The notes beneath the pieces are model-generated. The model had not been told where the DNA came from, made no database searches, and was given only the letters and a program-made list of their open reading frames with translations. Made by a program: the position numbers and the translations under genes. Shown in pieces: positions 22,531 to 30,704 of a stretch of 64,000 bases of DNA. Each line of letters starts with the position of its first letter. The stretch's first letter is position 1. This stretch comes from Photobacterium sp. Ph5 (GTDB lineage Bacteria; Pseudomonadota; Gammaproteobacteria; Enterobacterales; Vibrionaceae): assembly GCF_022129445.1 (NCBI RefSeq), contig NZ_JADQAQ010000005.1, forward strand, positions 73,322 to 137,321, given 5' to 3'.

Positions 22531-22840
22531 GTGCAGAAAGCTCTAGATCCGTTAGGAATTGACTGATTTTATTACATTCGATGTCAATAAAAGGTTCAAT
22601 GACTTTATGACGGATCAAAGCGTAACTAATGACAGATATAGCCATCGTTATAAAGGCATTGATACCAATAGAGAGTAAGATAATACTAACAATTGCAATG
22701 TATGCGATAGCGTAACCTAGTACTTGATTTTCATTATGCTGAAGTGGGGTTTCGCAATGTTCGCAGTTAAAATACAGTACTTCTTTATTCAGTGCTGGAA
22801 CTGTGGTTTTTTGCTGACAGCAAGGACAAGTTTTTTTCAT
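22517..22840 (-). CDS. Small zinc-ribbon membrane protein of unknown function
   Basis: 107 residues. A zinc ribbon of two CxxC pairs (CPCC near 5-8 and CEHC near 26-29) opens the protein. Two hydrophobic helices (about 40-60 and 63-80) follow, then a short acidic/polar cytoplasmic tail. I do not recognise a characterised family. The 3' end runs into the convergent yihY terminator. The plus-strand sequence right before the start reads as GAGGTAATAATA on the coding strand, a good ribosome-binding site, which supports a real gene. Confidence 0.7.
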   Translation of the reverse strand: MKKTCPCCQQKTTVPALNKEVLYFNCEHCETPLQHNENQVLGYAIAYIAIVSIILLSIGINAFITMAISVISYALIRHKVIEPFIDIECNKISQFLTDLELSAQKKG

Positions 22841-23058
22841 TATTATTACCTCTAAATAGACTTACAACGCTTGATATGCGAGCTACATCCATGTCTATAT
22901 CAGTGACGTTTATACTACTGAAGGTACATATTCTATTTGACCGAGCAATGTAAATTTTTTGTTTATACATGGTTAACTGAGTACTATGTTAGTAGTTTAT
23001 TTGTTGAAATAGCAATAAAATTTCACATTTACAAACAATGAAATACGAAGGAGTGTAT

Positions 23059-24111
23059 GTGGATTCAATAACGCAAGCAGCATTAGGCGCATCTGTTGCA
23101 GCGGTTGTGGCTGGACGTCACTGTAAACCAAAAACCTTATTGGCAGGAGCTGCTTTAGGTACCTTGCCTGATCTGGATGTATTAATTAGCTATGGTGACC
23201 CTATTTCAGATACGGTGAAACATCGTGGTTTTAGCCATTCACTTTTTGTGTTGCTTCCGTTTTCTTTATTATTTACTGCATTGTGGTACCGTTTTAGACT
23301 TACAGTATTATCATTTAGTCGATTATGGTTTTTGATAGCAGCATGCTTGATCACCCACCCATTATTAGATTCGTTTACGACTTATGGTACGCAGCTTTTT
23401 TGGCCTTTAGATGTCAGTGTAGCAATATCCAGTATCTTTATTATCGATCCACTTTATACCTTACCTTTACTAGTAATGCTCACTGCGAGCCTTATGTGGC
23501 GGGAGAAAATGGCTAAGTTGTGTGGTATTGGGTTGTTAATGTCGAGTTTATATCTAGTATGGTCTGTCGCGGCTTATTCGATAATAAATCAGCGTGTTCA
23601 TGATGAAGTTAAAGATACGCCTTTAGCCAATAAACCGATATTTATTAGTCCAACACCGTTTAATACTGTGTTGTGGCGGATCATTATTTTAGATGATAAT
23701 AAATACTATGAAGGTTTTTCTTCATTATTAGATAGTAAAAAGAATGGCAACTATCCGATGCAATGGGCTCAGCGAGAGCGGGGGTATTGGCAACTTGAGC
23801 AAACCTCAGAACATGTTAATGATCTTGTTAAGTTTTCGAGTAATTTCATTCAATATCAGATCATTGATGATCAATTAGTGGTAACAGATTTACGGTTAGG
23901 GTTAATTGAGTACTTACCATTTCGATTTGTGGTTGCGAAACGATCACCTCAAAAAGATTGGCAATTAGTTACCCCGATTAAAATAGAAGAGAGAAAGGTT
24001 AAACCAAAGCACCTTCCTGCTTTATGGTTACGTTTATTGGGGAATCAAGATGTGAATGCTGATCTTTGTCATATCAATGAGTGTCCCAATTTAACTGTTA
24101 CTAAAAAGTGA
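23059..24111 (+). CDS. YdjM-family membrane-bound putative metal-dependent hydrolase
   Basis: 350 residues of the LexA-binding/YdjM-like inner-membrane family (PF04307, DUF457). The N-terminal half carries the family motifs DSITQAALGA, GTLPDLDVL, KHRGFSHSL and HPLLDSFTTYG, whose Asp/His residues resemble a metal site, with about four membrane helices to residue 185. The C-terminal 160 residues are soluble with no motif I know. I chose GTG 23059 because AAGGAG lies five bases upstream and the product then starts at the conserved DSITQ. Enzymatic activity is not established for the family. Confidence 0.88.
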   Translation: MDSITQAALGASVAAVVAGRHCKPKTLLAGAALGTLPDLDVLISYGDPISDTVKHRGFSHSLFVLLPFSLLFTALWYRFRLTVLSFSRLWFLIAACLITHPLLDSFTTYGTQLFWPLDVSVAISSIFIIDPLYTLPLLVMLTASLMWREKMAKLCGIGLLMSSLYLVWSVAAYSIINQRVHDEVKDTPLANKPIFISPTPFNTVLWRIIILDDNKYYEGFSSLLDSKKNGNYPMQWAQRERGYWQLEQTSEHVNDLVKFSSNFIQYQIIDDQLVVTDLRLGLIEYLPFRFVVAKRSPQKDWQLVTPIKIEERKVKPKHLPALWLRLLGNQDVNADLCHINECPNLTVTKK

Positions 24112-24311
24112 TAAATCTGTTTTTTTTTATGCTTGCTAATGTGTGTGTTTAGTAATGGTGGAAGGCTTTTTTCGCTGTGGGTATCACAGAGATGAAAGCC
24201 TATTATTTAACCCATTTAGACTGTGATTACTATCAATAAATAATAAGCGAAATACTGCCACCTTATCCTTAGAGATTGATTTTTATAATATTGATTAACA
24301 GGGAGATGGGT

Positions 24312-25634
24312 ATGTTGTACCTTGAGTTTATATTTTTACTGGTTGTGCTTTATGCTGGTAGTCGGTTCGGTGGTATTGGTCTTGGAGTGGTATCTGGTTT
24401 AGGTTTGTTGGTGGAAGTATTTATTTTCCGTATGCCGCCAACATCACCACCGATTACCGTTATGCTTATTATCCTTGCTGTTGTGACTTGTGCATCGATT
24501 TTAGAAGCGGCTGGTGGTTTAAAATACATGTTACAAGTAGCAGAACGGATTCTACGTAGTAACCCCAAGCGCGTTACAATAGTCGGCCCACTTGTTACGT
24601 ATGTAATGACGTTTATGCTAGGGACAGGGCATGCGGTTTACTCGATTATGCCTATTATCGGTGATGTCGCATTAAAAAATGGTATTCGACCAGAGCGCCC
24701 AATGGCTGCGTCTTCTGTTGCATCTCAACTTGCGATTACGGCAAGTCCAATCTCAGCGGCTGTTGTGTATTATCTTGCTCAACTATCAGGTATTAATGAT
24801 TCAATTAGTTTACTATCAATTTTGATGGTGACGATACCCGCAACTTTAGGCGGTACAATATTATTATCACTATACAGTCTACGCCGTGGTAAAGAATTAG
24901 CCGATGATCCTGAATATCAACGTCGTTTACAAGATCCTGTATGGCGAGATCAAATCCTTCATACAACCTCGACATCGTTGAATGAAACATTACCTAAATC
25001 AGCGATGCATGCTGTTATGTTGTTCATTGTTGCACTAATTACGATTGTCATTGTTGCAATGGTGCCTGAAATTAGAACCATTGGGGATGCTAAACCTATT
25101 TCAATGTCGTTAATTATCCAAATGATGATGTTGGGCTTTGGTGGTTTGATCTTATTAGTGACGCGTACCAATGTGCAAAAAGTACCAGAAGGCGTGGTAT
25201 TTAAGTCAGGTATGGTTGCGGCAATCGCTATTTTTGGTATCGCGTGGATGAGTGATACTTACTTTCAGTATGCAATGCCGTCGTTTAAATCGGGTATTAC
25301 CGAAATGGTTCAAGGCTATCCTTGGACATTTGCATTAGCGTTATTTACTGTTTCTGTTGTCGTTAACTCACAGGCTGCAACGGCACGTATGATGTTACCA
25401 GTGGGCTTAGCAATGGGATTAAGCCCAGCTTTATTGATTGGTTTAATGCCTGCAACGTATGGATATTTCTTCATTCCTAATTATCCATCAGACATTGCAA
25501 CGGTTAATTTCGATGTCACAGGTACAACTAAAATTGGTAAATGGTACTTCAACCATAGTTTTATGGTACCTGGTTTAATCGGTGTTATATCTGCGTGTTG
25601 TATTGGTTACTTGTTAGCTCAAGTTATTATTTAA
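24312..25634 (+). CDS. dcuB: Anaerobic C4-dicarboxylate transporter, DcuB-like
   Basis: 440-residue Dcu-family antiporter that exchanges fumarate, malate or aspartate for succinate during anaerobic growth. The sequence follows DcuB more than DcuA, for example RSNPKRVTIVGP, GTGHAVYSIMPIIGDVALKN and RPERPMAASSVASQ. About ten membrane helices are expected. ATG 24312 is preceded by GGGAG; an in-frame ATG six bases earlier overlaps that site. The DcuB assignment against DcuA rests on remembered sequence similarity. Confidence 0.88.
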   Translation: MLYLEFIFLLVVLYAGSRFGGIGLGVVSGLGLLVEVFIFRMPPTSPPITVMLIILAVVTCASILEAAGGLKYMLQVAERILRSNPKRVTIVGPLVTYVMTFMLGTGHAVYSIMPIIGDVALKNGIRPERPMAASSVASQLAITASPISAAVVYYLAQLSGINDSISLLSILMVTIPATLGGTILLSLYSLRRGKELADDPEYQRRLQDPVWRDQILHTTSTSLNETLPKSAMHAVMLFIVALITIVIVAMVPEIRTIGDAKPISMSLIIQMMMLGFGGLILLVTRTNVQKVPEGVVFKSGMVAAIAIFGIAWMSDTYFQYAMPSFKSGITEMVQGYPWTFALALFTVSVVVNSQAATARMMLPVGLAMGLSPALLIGLMPATYGYFFIPNYPSDIATVNFDVTGTTKIGKWYFNHSFMVPGLIGVISACCIGYLLAQVII

Positions 25635-25650
25635 TACGATGGAGAATAAT

Positions 25651-25680
25651 AAAAAAGGCACGATGTGCCTTTTTTATTTT
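25651..25680. terminator. Bidirectional terminator between dcuB and psiE
   Basis: AAAAAAGGCAC / GTGCCTTTTTT with a GAT loop gives T-runs on both strands, between convergent stops at 25634 and 25692. Confidence 0.88.
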
Positions 25681-25691
25681 ATACCATTCGA

Positions 25692-26126
25692 TTAGTCATC
25701 AGCTTGCTTTTTGGTTGGATCTTCCGGCGTTTCATAAGGCCAATAATGATGACCGATGCGAATAAGCACTGTTGCTGCAGCTAAAACAAATGCGGCTAAT
25801 GATAGCCAAATAATGAAAGTACCATCTAACTCTTTCATACCCAATGTGATGTAGCGAGCAATCGCCATGATTGCAATATAAATAGGATAACGAACTGGAA
25901 TTTTACCATTGGCAACAAATTGTTGAACCATGGCCAATATTTCCAAGTAAATGAACATTAAAAGGATGTCTGTTAGTAAAATATTTCTTTCGACAATGAC
26001 ATGTATAAATTCATTAAACATGGCAACGACGGTTGAAAGAGTTATCCCAACCAAAAGAATCGCTTCTAAGATATGAAATATTTTAAGAAAAGGTTTACTA
26101 AACGCTTTCGGTAAATGGGAAGGCAT
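25692..26126 (-). CDS. psiE: PsiE family protein (phosphate-starvation-inducible type)
   Basis: 144-residue inner-membrane protein with four hydrophobic helices (about 15-38, 55-78, 82-100, 108-130), matching the PsiE family in length and layout. The LLMFIYLEILAMVQQF and IPVRYPIYIAIMAIARYI segments correspond to the conserved core. In E. coli psiE responds to phosphate and cAMP-CRP; the molecular role is unknown. It has an acidic/Lys C-terminal tail. Confidence 0.85.
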   Translation of the reverse strand: MPSHLPKAFSKPFLKIFHILEAILLVGITLSTVVAMFNEFIHVIVERNILLTDILLMFIYLEILAMVQQFVANGKIPVRYPIYIAIMAIARYITLGMKELDGTFIIWLSLAAFVLAAATVLIRIGHHYWPYETPEDPTKKQADD

Positions 26127-26236
26127 AATTGCTCCAAAAATAGCATTAATGACTGATAAGCATGCGGCTATTATATGAAGCTATAGACTCTGTGATAGTA
26201 AAAAATGTAAAAAGCAATCCGGTTGTTTGTTATTTA

Positions 26237-26270
26237 GCCATTAAAAGTAAGGTTTATTACCTTTAATGGC
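26237..26270 (-). terminator. Strong hairpin after cobO, terminator-like without a T-run
   Basis: Minus-strand stem of 14 pairs (arms 26237-26250 and 26257-26270, one G-U) with a six-base loop, 10 bases after the cobO stop. The following TAAATAAC is not a real T-tract, so it may stabilise the 3' end rather than terminate alone. Confidence 0.5.
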
Positions 26271-26280
26271 TTATCGTCAT

Positions 26281-26886
26281 TTACCAATCAATACCTTTAC
26301 GTGCTTTTATACCGCTTTCGAATGCATGTTTAACATTACGCACTTCTGATACAGTATCGGCAATTTCAAGTAATTGACGGTGTGCAGCACGGCCTGTGAT
26401 GATCACCGATTGTGTGACTGGTCGCTTTTCTATAGCTTCTATAACATCATCTAGAGCAACGTAATCATAGCTGACCATATAAGTCAGTTCATCGAGTAAT
26501 ACAACATCATAGCTATCATCTGCTAACATAGCCTTACATTGTTGCCATGTTTCTTGCGCAGCGATGGTATCAGCGTCTTTATTTTGCGTCTCCCACGTAA
26601 AACCAGTAGCCATTACGGCAAAGTTGACACCGTGTTGTTCTAGCAAATTACGCTCGCCACAATCCCATGTCCCTTTTATAAATTGACCGACGCCACAGTG
26701 CTGACCATGACCGACAGCTCGTGTAATCATGCCAAATCCTGAGGTGGATTTACCTTTACCATTGCCAGTGATGACCAGAACCAGTCCTTTTTCTTGCTGG
26801 GCGGCATCAATACGAGCATCGACTTGCTCTTTTAATTTTTGTTGGCGCGCTTTATAGCGATCATCCTTGTTGGTTGTAACTGTCAT
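26281..26886 (-). CDS. cobO: Cob(I)yrinic acid a,c-diamide adenosyltransferase (CobO/BtuR)
   Basis: Transfers the adenosyl group from ATP to cob(I)alamin-type corrinoids. 201 residues, the family length. The P-loop GNGKGKST is at residues 41-48; the WETQNKDAD and VVLLDELTYMVSYDY segments and the terminal GIKARKGIDW are family signatures. It follows cobS with a nine-base gap and has AAGGA before its ATG. With cobT and cobS it forms a three-gene corrinoid-salvage operon. Confidence 0.95.
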   Translation of the reverse strand: MTVTTNKDDRYKARQQKLKEQVDARIDAAQQEKGLVLVITGNGKGKSTSGFGMITRAVGHGQHCGVGQFIKGTWDCGERNLLEQHGVNFAVMATGFTWETQNKDADTIAAQETWQQCKAMLADDSYDVVLLDELTYMVSYDYVALDDVIEAIEKRPVTQSVIITGRAAHRQLLEIADTVSEVRNVKHAFESGIKARKGIDW

Positions 26887-26895
26887 CTGAAATCC

Positions 26896-27723
26896 TTAAA
26901 AATGATAATGAGTCGCGAAGGCTAATAATGTCAGGTATCCCGCTATCTCTGCAAGTTGCTGCGTTGCTCCTAAACAATCCCCAGTGTATCCACCAAGTTG
27001 CTGGTTGAACCAATAACCACAGCTTTGACGTACAAGTGTTGTTGTGACAAGGCAACCCAAGACGAGAGATAGTGGTAATATTGTAAGAATCAATACGGCT
27101 GTTGTTAGTAGTATTCCAATATCAAATAAAGACTGCTGATTGGCTAAAGGTTTAACTTTACTATCTTGATCTGCGCGAACATAAGGGTAAGAGAATATAA
27201 GGCTAGCGGCTGCGACTCGACTTATACAATGAATGACAATGAAAGCATAAACAGGGAAGTAGAGGCTTATGTTAGCCAATGAGACTAATGTTACCCATTT
27301 TAAACCTAATGCCATTACTAGTGCTGAAGCGCCATAAGTCCCCAAGCGAGAATCTTTCATTATATTGAGCTTCGACTCAATCGTCCAACCACCACCAAAG
27401 CCGTCAAATACATCAGCTAGTCCATCTTCATGGAAAGCTCCCGTGATTAAGATACCTGAAATCATTGCTATACCAATAGCAATTGTAGGGGGAAAAAGCA
27501 GAATAAATATTAGATATATTAAGCTACATATTACTCCTACAATAAGACCAATAACACCAAAGTAGCGATTGGCATGATTTAATCGCTCAGTGCTAAATGG
27601 AGTATTGATTGGAATAGGAATACGGGTAAAAAACGCTAATGCTACTAAAAATAGCTGCCATTGATATCGATAGCCATTTTCCGTTAGTGATGCTTTGCTC
27701 TGGGTTTGATGTTCGGTACTCAC
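26896..27723 (-). CDS. cobS: Adenosylcobinamide-GDP ribazoletransferase (cobalamin synthase CobS)
   Basis: Integral membrane enzyme that joins adenosylcobinamide-GDP and alpha-ribazole, the last main step of the nucleotide-loop pathway. 275 residues with several hydrophobic helices. Motifs GAFHEDGLADVFDGFGGG (about 95-112) and the C-terminal GGYTGDCLGATQQLAE are diagnostic. Its GTG start overlaps the cobT stop (GTGA, 27720-27723), so translation is probably coupled. Confidence 0.95.
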   Translation of the reverse strand: MSTEHQTQSKASLTENGYRYQWQLFLVALAFFTRIPIPINTPFSTERLNHANRYFGVIGLIVGVICSLIYLIFILLFPPTIAIGIAMISGILITGAFHEDGLADVFDGFGGGWTIESKLNIMKDSRLGTYGASALVMALGLKWVTLVSLANISLYFPVYAFIVIHCISRVAAASLIFSYPYVRADQDSKVKPLANQQSLFDIGILLTTAVLILTILPLSLVLGCLVTTTLVRQSCGYWFNQQLGGYTGDCLGATQQLAEIAGYLTLLAFATHYHF

Positions 27724-28787
27724 ACAGTAACTCCTGCATCATCAAAACTCGCCATATCATTGTAAAAGGCACAAGCAGCTTTGATTAAAGGTAGGGCTAG
27801 TACTGCGCCAGTTCCTTCACCTAAGCGCAAGCCTAAGTTAAGTAATGGTGAGGCATTGAGATGTTGAAGCATACGGTGATGCCCAGCTTCTTCTGAATGG
27901 TGACAGAAAACAAGATAATCAATCACATTCGGGTTGATTGCAACAGCCAGTAAGGCGGCAGCAGTAACAATGAAGCCATCGACCAATATAATCATACGGT
28001 TTTCAGCCGCTTGCAGTATACCGCCTGTGATTTGCGCAATTTCAAATCCACCGACAGCAGATAACACTCTTAGAGGATCGCCTGTCGCGCTAAAGTGAAG
28101 TTTACAGGCAAGACGAATAAGCGCTAATTTTTTTTGATATTGGCTGTCATCAATGCCCGTACCGTGCCCAGTGCAAGCATCTGCAGGAAGGTTTAGCAAT
28201 AATGCCATAATTGCAGCAGCACTACTGGTATTGCCGATCCCCATCTCACCAAAAGCAACAAGGTTTGTACCAGATTGATTAAGTGATTCAACAACACTTG
28301 CTCCAGCAGATATTCCTCGTTGTACGGTATCAAGTGACATTGCATCTTGAATAGTGAAATCTTGTGTTCCTTTACCTAATGATTGCTTGATTAAATTTGG
28401 ATGGTCATCAACATCACCTAAAATACCAGCATCAACAATTTTAAGCGCCATATTATTGCTACGGCAAAAACAGTTCGCTGCCGCACCGCCGGCTAAAAAA
28501 TTATGGACCATTTGGGTGGTGACTTCTGCGGGCGCAATACTTATTCCATGTTGTGAAATGCCATGATCTGCCGCGAAAATAAGGAGGTGAGGATTATCGA
28601 TGGTCAGTGTATCGCTTTGTTGTATTAATGCGAGTTGTTCAGCAAGTGGTTCTAATTGGCCTAACGCACCAATGGGCTTCGTTTTATTATCAATGCGTTT
28701 TTTAATGTGGATAGATTGAGTTTTATCTACAGATGAAATGTTAAACACAGTGCGAATCCTTTGCCGAATGTTTGAAATATTAATCAC
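27720..28787 (-). CDS. cobT: Nicotinate-nucleotide--dimethylbenzimidazole phosphoribosyltransferase CobT
   Basis: Activates the lower base by making alpha-ribazole phosphate. 355 residues, family length. Conserved segments include LLIFAADHGIS (near 78), GEMGIGNTSSAAA (near 177), CTGHGTGID and the C-terminal LRLGEGTGAVLALPL, whose Glu is the likely catalytic base. First gene of the cobT-cobS-cobO set. I see no cobalamin riboswitch in the roughly 120 bases before it, and no cobU kinase gene in the cluster. Confidence 0.96.
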   Translation of the reverse strand: MINISNIRQRIRTVFNISSVDKTQSIHIKKRIDNKTKPIGALGQLEPLAEQLALIQQSDTLTIDNPHLLIFAADHGISQHGISIAPAEVTTQMVHNFLAGGAAANCFCRSNNMALKIVDAGILGDVDDHPNLIKQSLGKGTQDFTIQDAMSLDTVQRGISAGASVVESLNQSGTNLVAFGEMGIGNTSSAAAIMALLLNLPADACTGHGTGIDDSQYQKKLALIRLACKLHFSATGDPLRVLSAVGGFEIAQITGGILQAAENRMIILVDGFIVTAAALLAVAINPNVIDYLVFCHHSEEAGHHRMLQHLNASPLLNLGLRLGEGTGAVLALPLIKAACAFYNDMASFDDAGVTV

Positions 28788-28832
28788 TTAATACAGTGAT
28801 TGTTTCAGAAAACAGAGCATAAAGGGAGTCGA

Positions 28833-28901
28833 ATGAGCAAAACAAACGTAAAATATGATCTACAGGTAGAAAAAAGCCCACCTTGTAAGTGGGCTTATTA
28901 A
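28833..28901 (+). CDS. Candidate 22-codon small ORF between cobT and the SulP gene
   Basis: ATG 28833 follows AAGGGAG with a five-base gap and opens 22 codons ending at TAA 28899-28901; the product ends in SPPCKWAY. It is divergent from cobT, and its 3' half overlaps the hairpin that terminates the opposite SulP gene, so part of its sequence is fixed by that stem. No family is recognised. The ribosome-binding site is the only positive evidence. Confidence 0.2.
   Translation: MSKTNVKYDLQVEKSPPCKWAY
28870..28896 (-). terminator. Terminator of the SulP gene
   Basis: AAGCCCAC / GTGGGCTT stem; on the minus strand a TTTTT run follows (plus-strand A-run 28871-28875). Twelve bases after the stop at 28908. 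Confidence 0.85.
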
Positions 28902-28907
28902 TATATC

Positions 28908-30464
28908 TTAGCCTAGTACGTCAGAAGCAACTTTATAGGTTGGATCTTCAAGAACGTTAACTTCAACCAAACTTCCTGCTTTTTTCAGCAGCTTACTACA
29001 CTCAGGACTTAAGTGACGCAAATGAATGGTTTTATTACGATTAGCATAACGTTCTGCAATCGTATCAATCGCTTCGATAGCGGAATGATCGGCAACACGT
29101 GATTTAGCAAAATCAATGATCACTTCTTTTGGATCATTTTGAGCATCAAATAACTCAAGGAAATGTGATACTGAACCAAAGAAAAGTGGACCATTTACTT
29201 GGTAAACTTTTGCGCCATTATCATCGATGTAGCTTGCCGCATAAATTTCTTTAGCGTGATTCCAAGCGAACACGAGTGCTGAGTAAATCACACCGACAAG
29301 TACTGCAACCGCAAGATCTGCAATTACGGTAACGCTAGTTACTAAGATAATGGTAAAGAAATCGTGCTTAGGTACTTTGCGCATCATTTTGAAGCTTGCC
29401 CATTCAAACGTCCCGATCACAACCATGAACATTACGCCAACAAGTGCAGCAAGCGGGATCATTTCAATAAATGATGAACCGAATAAGATAAACAGTAAAA
29501 GACCAATAGCAGCTGTAATACCGGATAAACGACCACGACCACCAGAGTTAATATTGATCATGGATTGACCAATCATCGCACAACCGCCCATCGCCCCGAA
29601 TACTGAACAAGTAACGTTTGCAACACCTTGACCAACACATTCACGGTTACCATGACCACGCGTATTTGTCATTTCATCAATAACAGTTAGCGTTAGTAAT
29701 GATTCGATTAAACCAACCGCAGCAAGGATTAATGAGTAAGGTAAAATAATTTTTAGGGTTTCGAGGTTAAAGCCAACATCAGGTAAAGCGAATGTTGGTA
29801 AAGAGCCTGCCAGTGTTGCATTTGCGTCACCACTCATGGTGCGAACAAAATCGACGACAGTGCGAGAGTCTAAACCTAAAATATGAACTAATGCTGTAAC
29901 AGTTAAAATGGCAACAAGTGAAGAGGGAACTGCTTTAGTTAGTTTTGGTAAAAAATGGATGATAAACATGGTTAACGCAACTAAGCCTAACATGATGTAA
30001 AGCTGTGTGCCGTGCATCCATTCTAAGCCACCATCAAGAGACGGAACTTTAAACTGACCTAACTGAGCTAAGAAAATTACAATCGCAAGACCGTTAACAA
30101 AACCGATCATGACAGGGTGAGGTACCATTCGAATAAATTTACCGAGACGAAACACCCCCGCAAGGATCTGAAGTAAACCTGCAAGCATGACGGCAGCAAA
30201 AAGATATTGAATACCGTGCTGGGCAACAAGGCTAACCATCACCACGGCCATTGCACCTGTAGCACCTGAAATCATACCTGGGCGACCACCTAAAACGGCA
30301 GTAATTAAACCGACAATAAAGGCTGCGTATAAGCCAACCATCGGGTCTACGCCAGCAACGAATGCGAAAGCAACGGCTTCAGGTACCAGTGCAAGTGCAA
30401 CGGTTAAACCTGAAAGTACATCGTTCTTGACGGATTGATGAGTTTTTTGGGGAAAATCTAACAT
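28908..30464 (-). CDS. SulP family inorganic anion transporter with STAS domain
   Basis: 518-residue inner-membrane carrier of the SLC26/SulP family. The membrane domain (about residues 15-400) opens with the family motif [21 protein letters not shown] and includes [18 protein letters not shown]-terminal STAS domain (about 425-510, with [20 protein letters not shown]) faces the cytoplasm. Substrate may be sulfate, bicarbonate or a dicarboxylate; the sequence alone does not decide. It is transcribed alone. Confidence 0.92.
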   Translation of the reverse strand: MLDFPQKTHQSVKNDVLSGLTVALALVPEAVAFAFVAGVDPMVGLYAAFIVGLITAVLGGRPGMISGATGAMAVVMVSLVAQHGIQYLFAAVMLAGLLQILAGVFRLGKFIRMVPHPVMIGFVNGLAIVIFLAQLGQFKVPSLDGGLEWMHGTQLYIMLGLVALTMFIIHFLPKLTKAVPSSLVAILTVTALVHILGLDSRTVVDFVRTMSGDANATLAGSLPTFALPDVGFNLETLKIILPYSLILAAVGLIESLLTLTVIDEMTNTRGHGNRECVGQGVANVTCSVFGAMGGCAMIGQSMININSGGRGRLSGITAAIGLLLFILFGSSFIEMIPLAALVGVMFMVVIGTFEWASFKMMRKVPKHDFFTIILVTSVTVIADLAVAVLVGVIYSALVFAWNHAKEIYAASYIDDNGAKVYQVNGPLFFGSVSHFLELFDAQNDPKEVIIDFAKSRVADHSAIEAIDTIAERYANRNKTIHLRHLSPECSKLLKKAGSLVEVNVLEDPTYKVASDVLG

Positions 30465-30657
30465 GTTAGTTGAGGATTCTTCTATTATTTGCTGTATTTA
30501 AAGCGCATTTTGGTTAACAGAATGCTACAGAAAGTTGTAATTAGCTTCAACTTTTGTTGGCTAATAACGGCATTTACTCCGCTTACAAGTAAAAAATTAG
30601 AGCTATATGTAATTATTAAACATAAAGTGCGCTGGTTTTGACTCATAATTAGATAAT

Positions 30658-30686
30658 AAAAAAGCCATGCAAGAGCATGGCTTTTT
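30658..30686. terminator. Terminator of rne (symmetric)
   Basis: AAAAAGCCATGC / GCATGGCTTTTT stem with an AAGA loop. T-runs occur on both strands. On the minus strand it ends rne 19 bases after its stop. Confidence 0.88.
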
Positions 30687-30704
30687 CATTGCTAAACTTA
30701 ACTT

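Noticed and set aside
28788-28907. Cobalamin riboswitch upstream of cobT
   Set aside because: The gap is too short and has no B12-box-like sequence.
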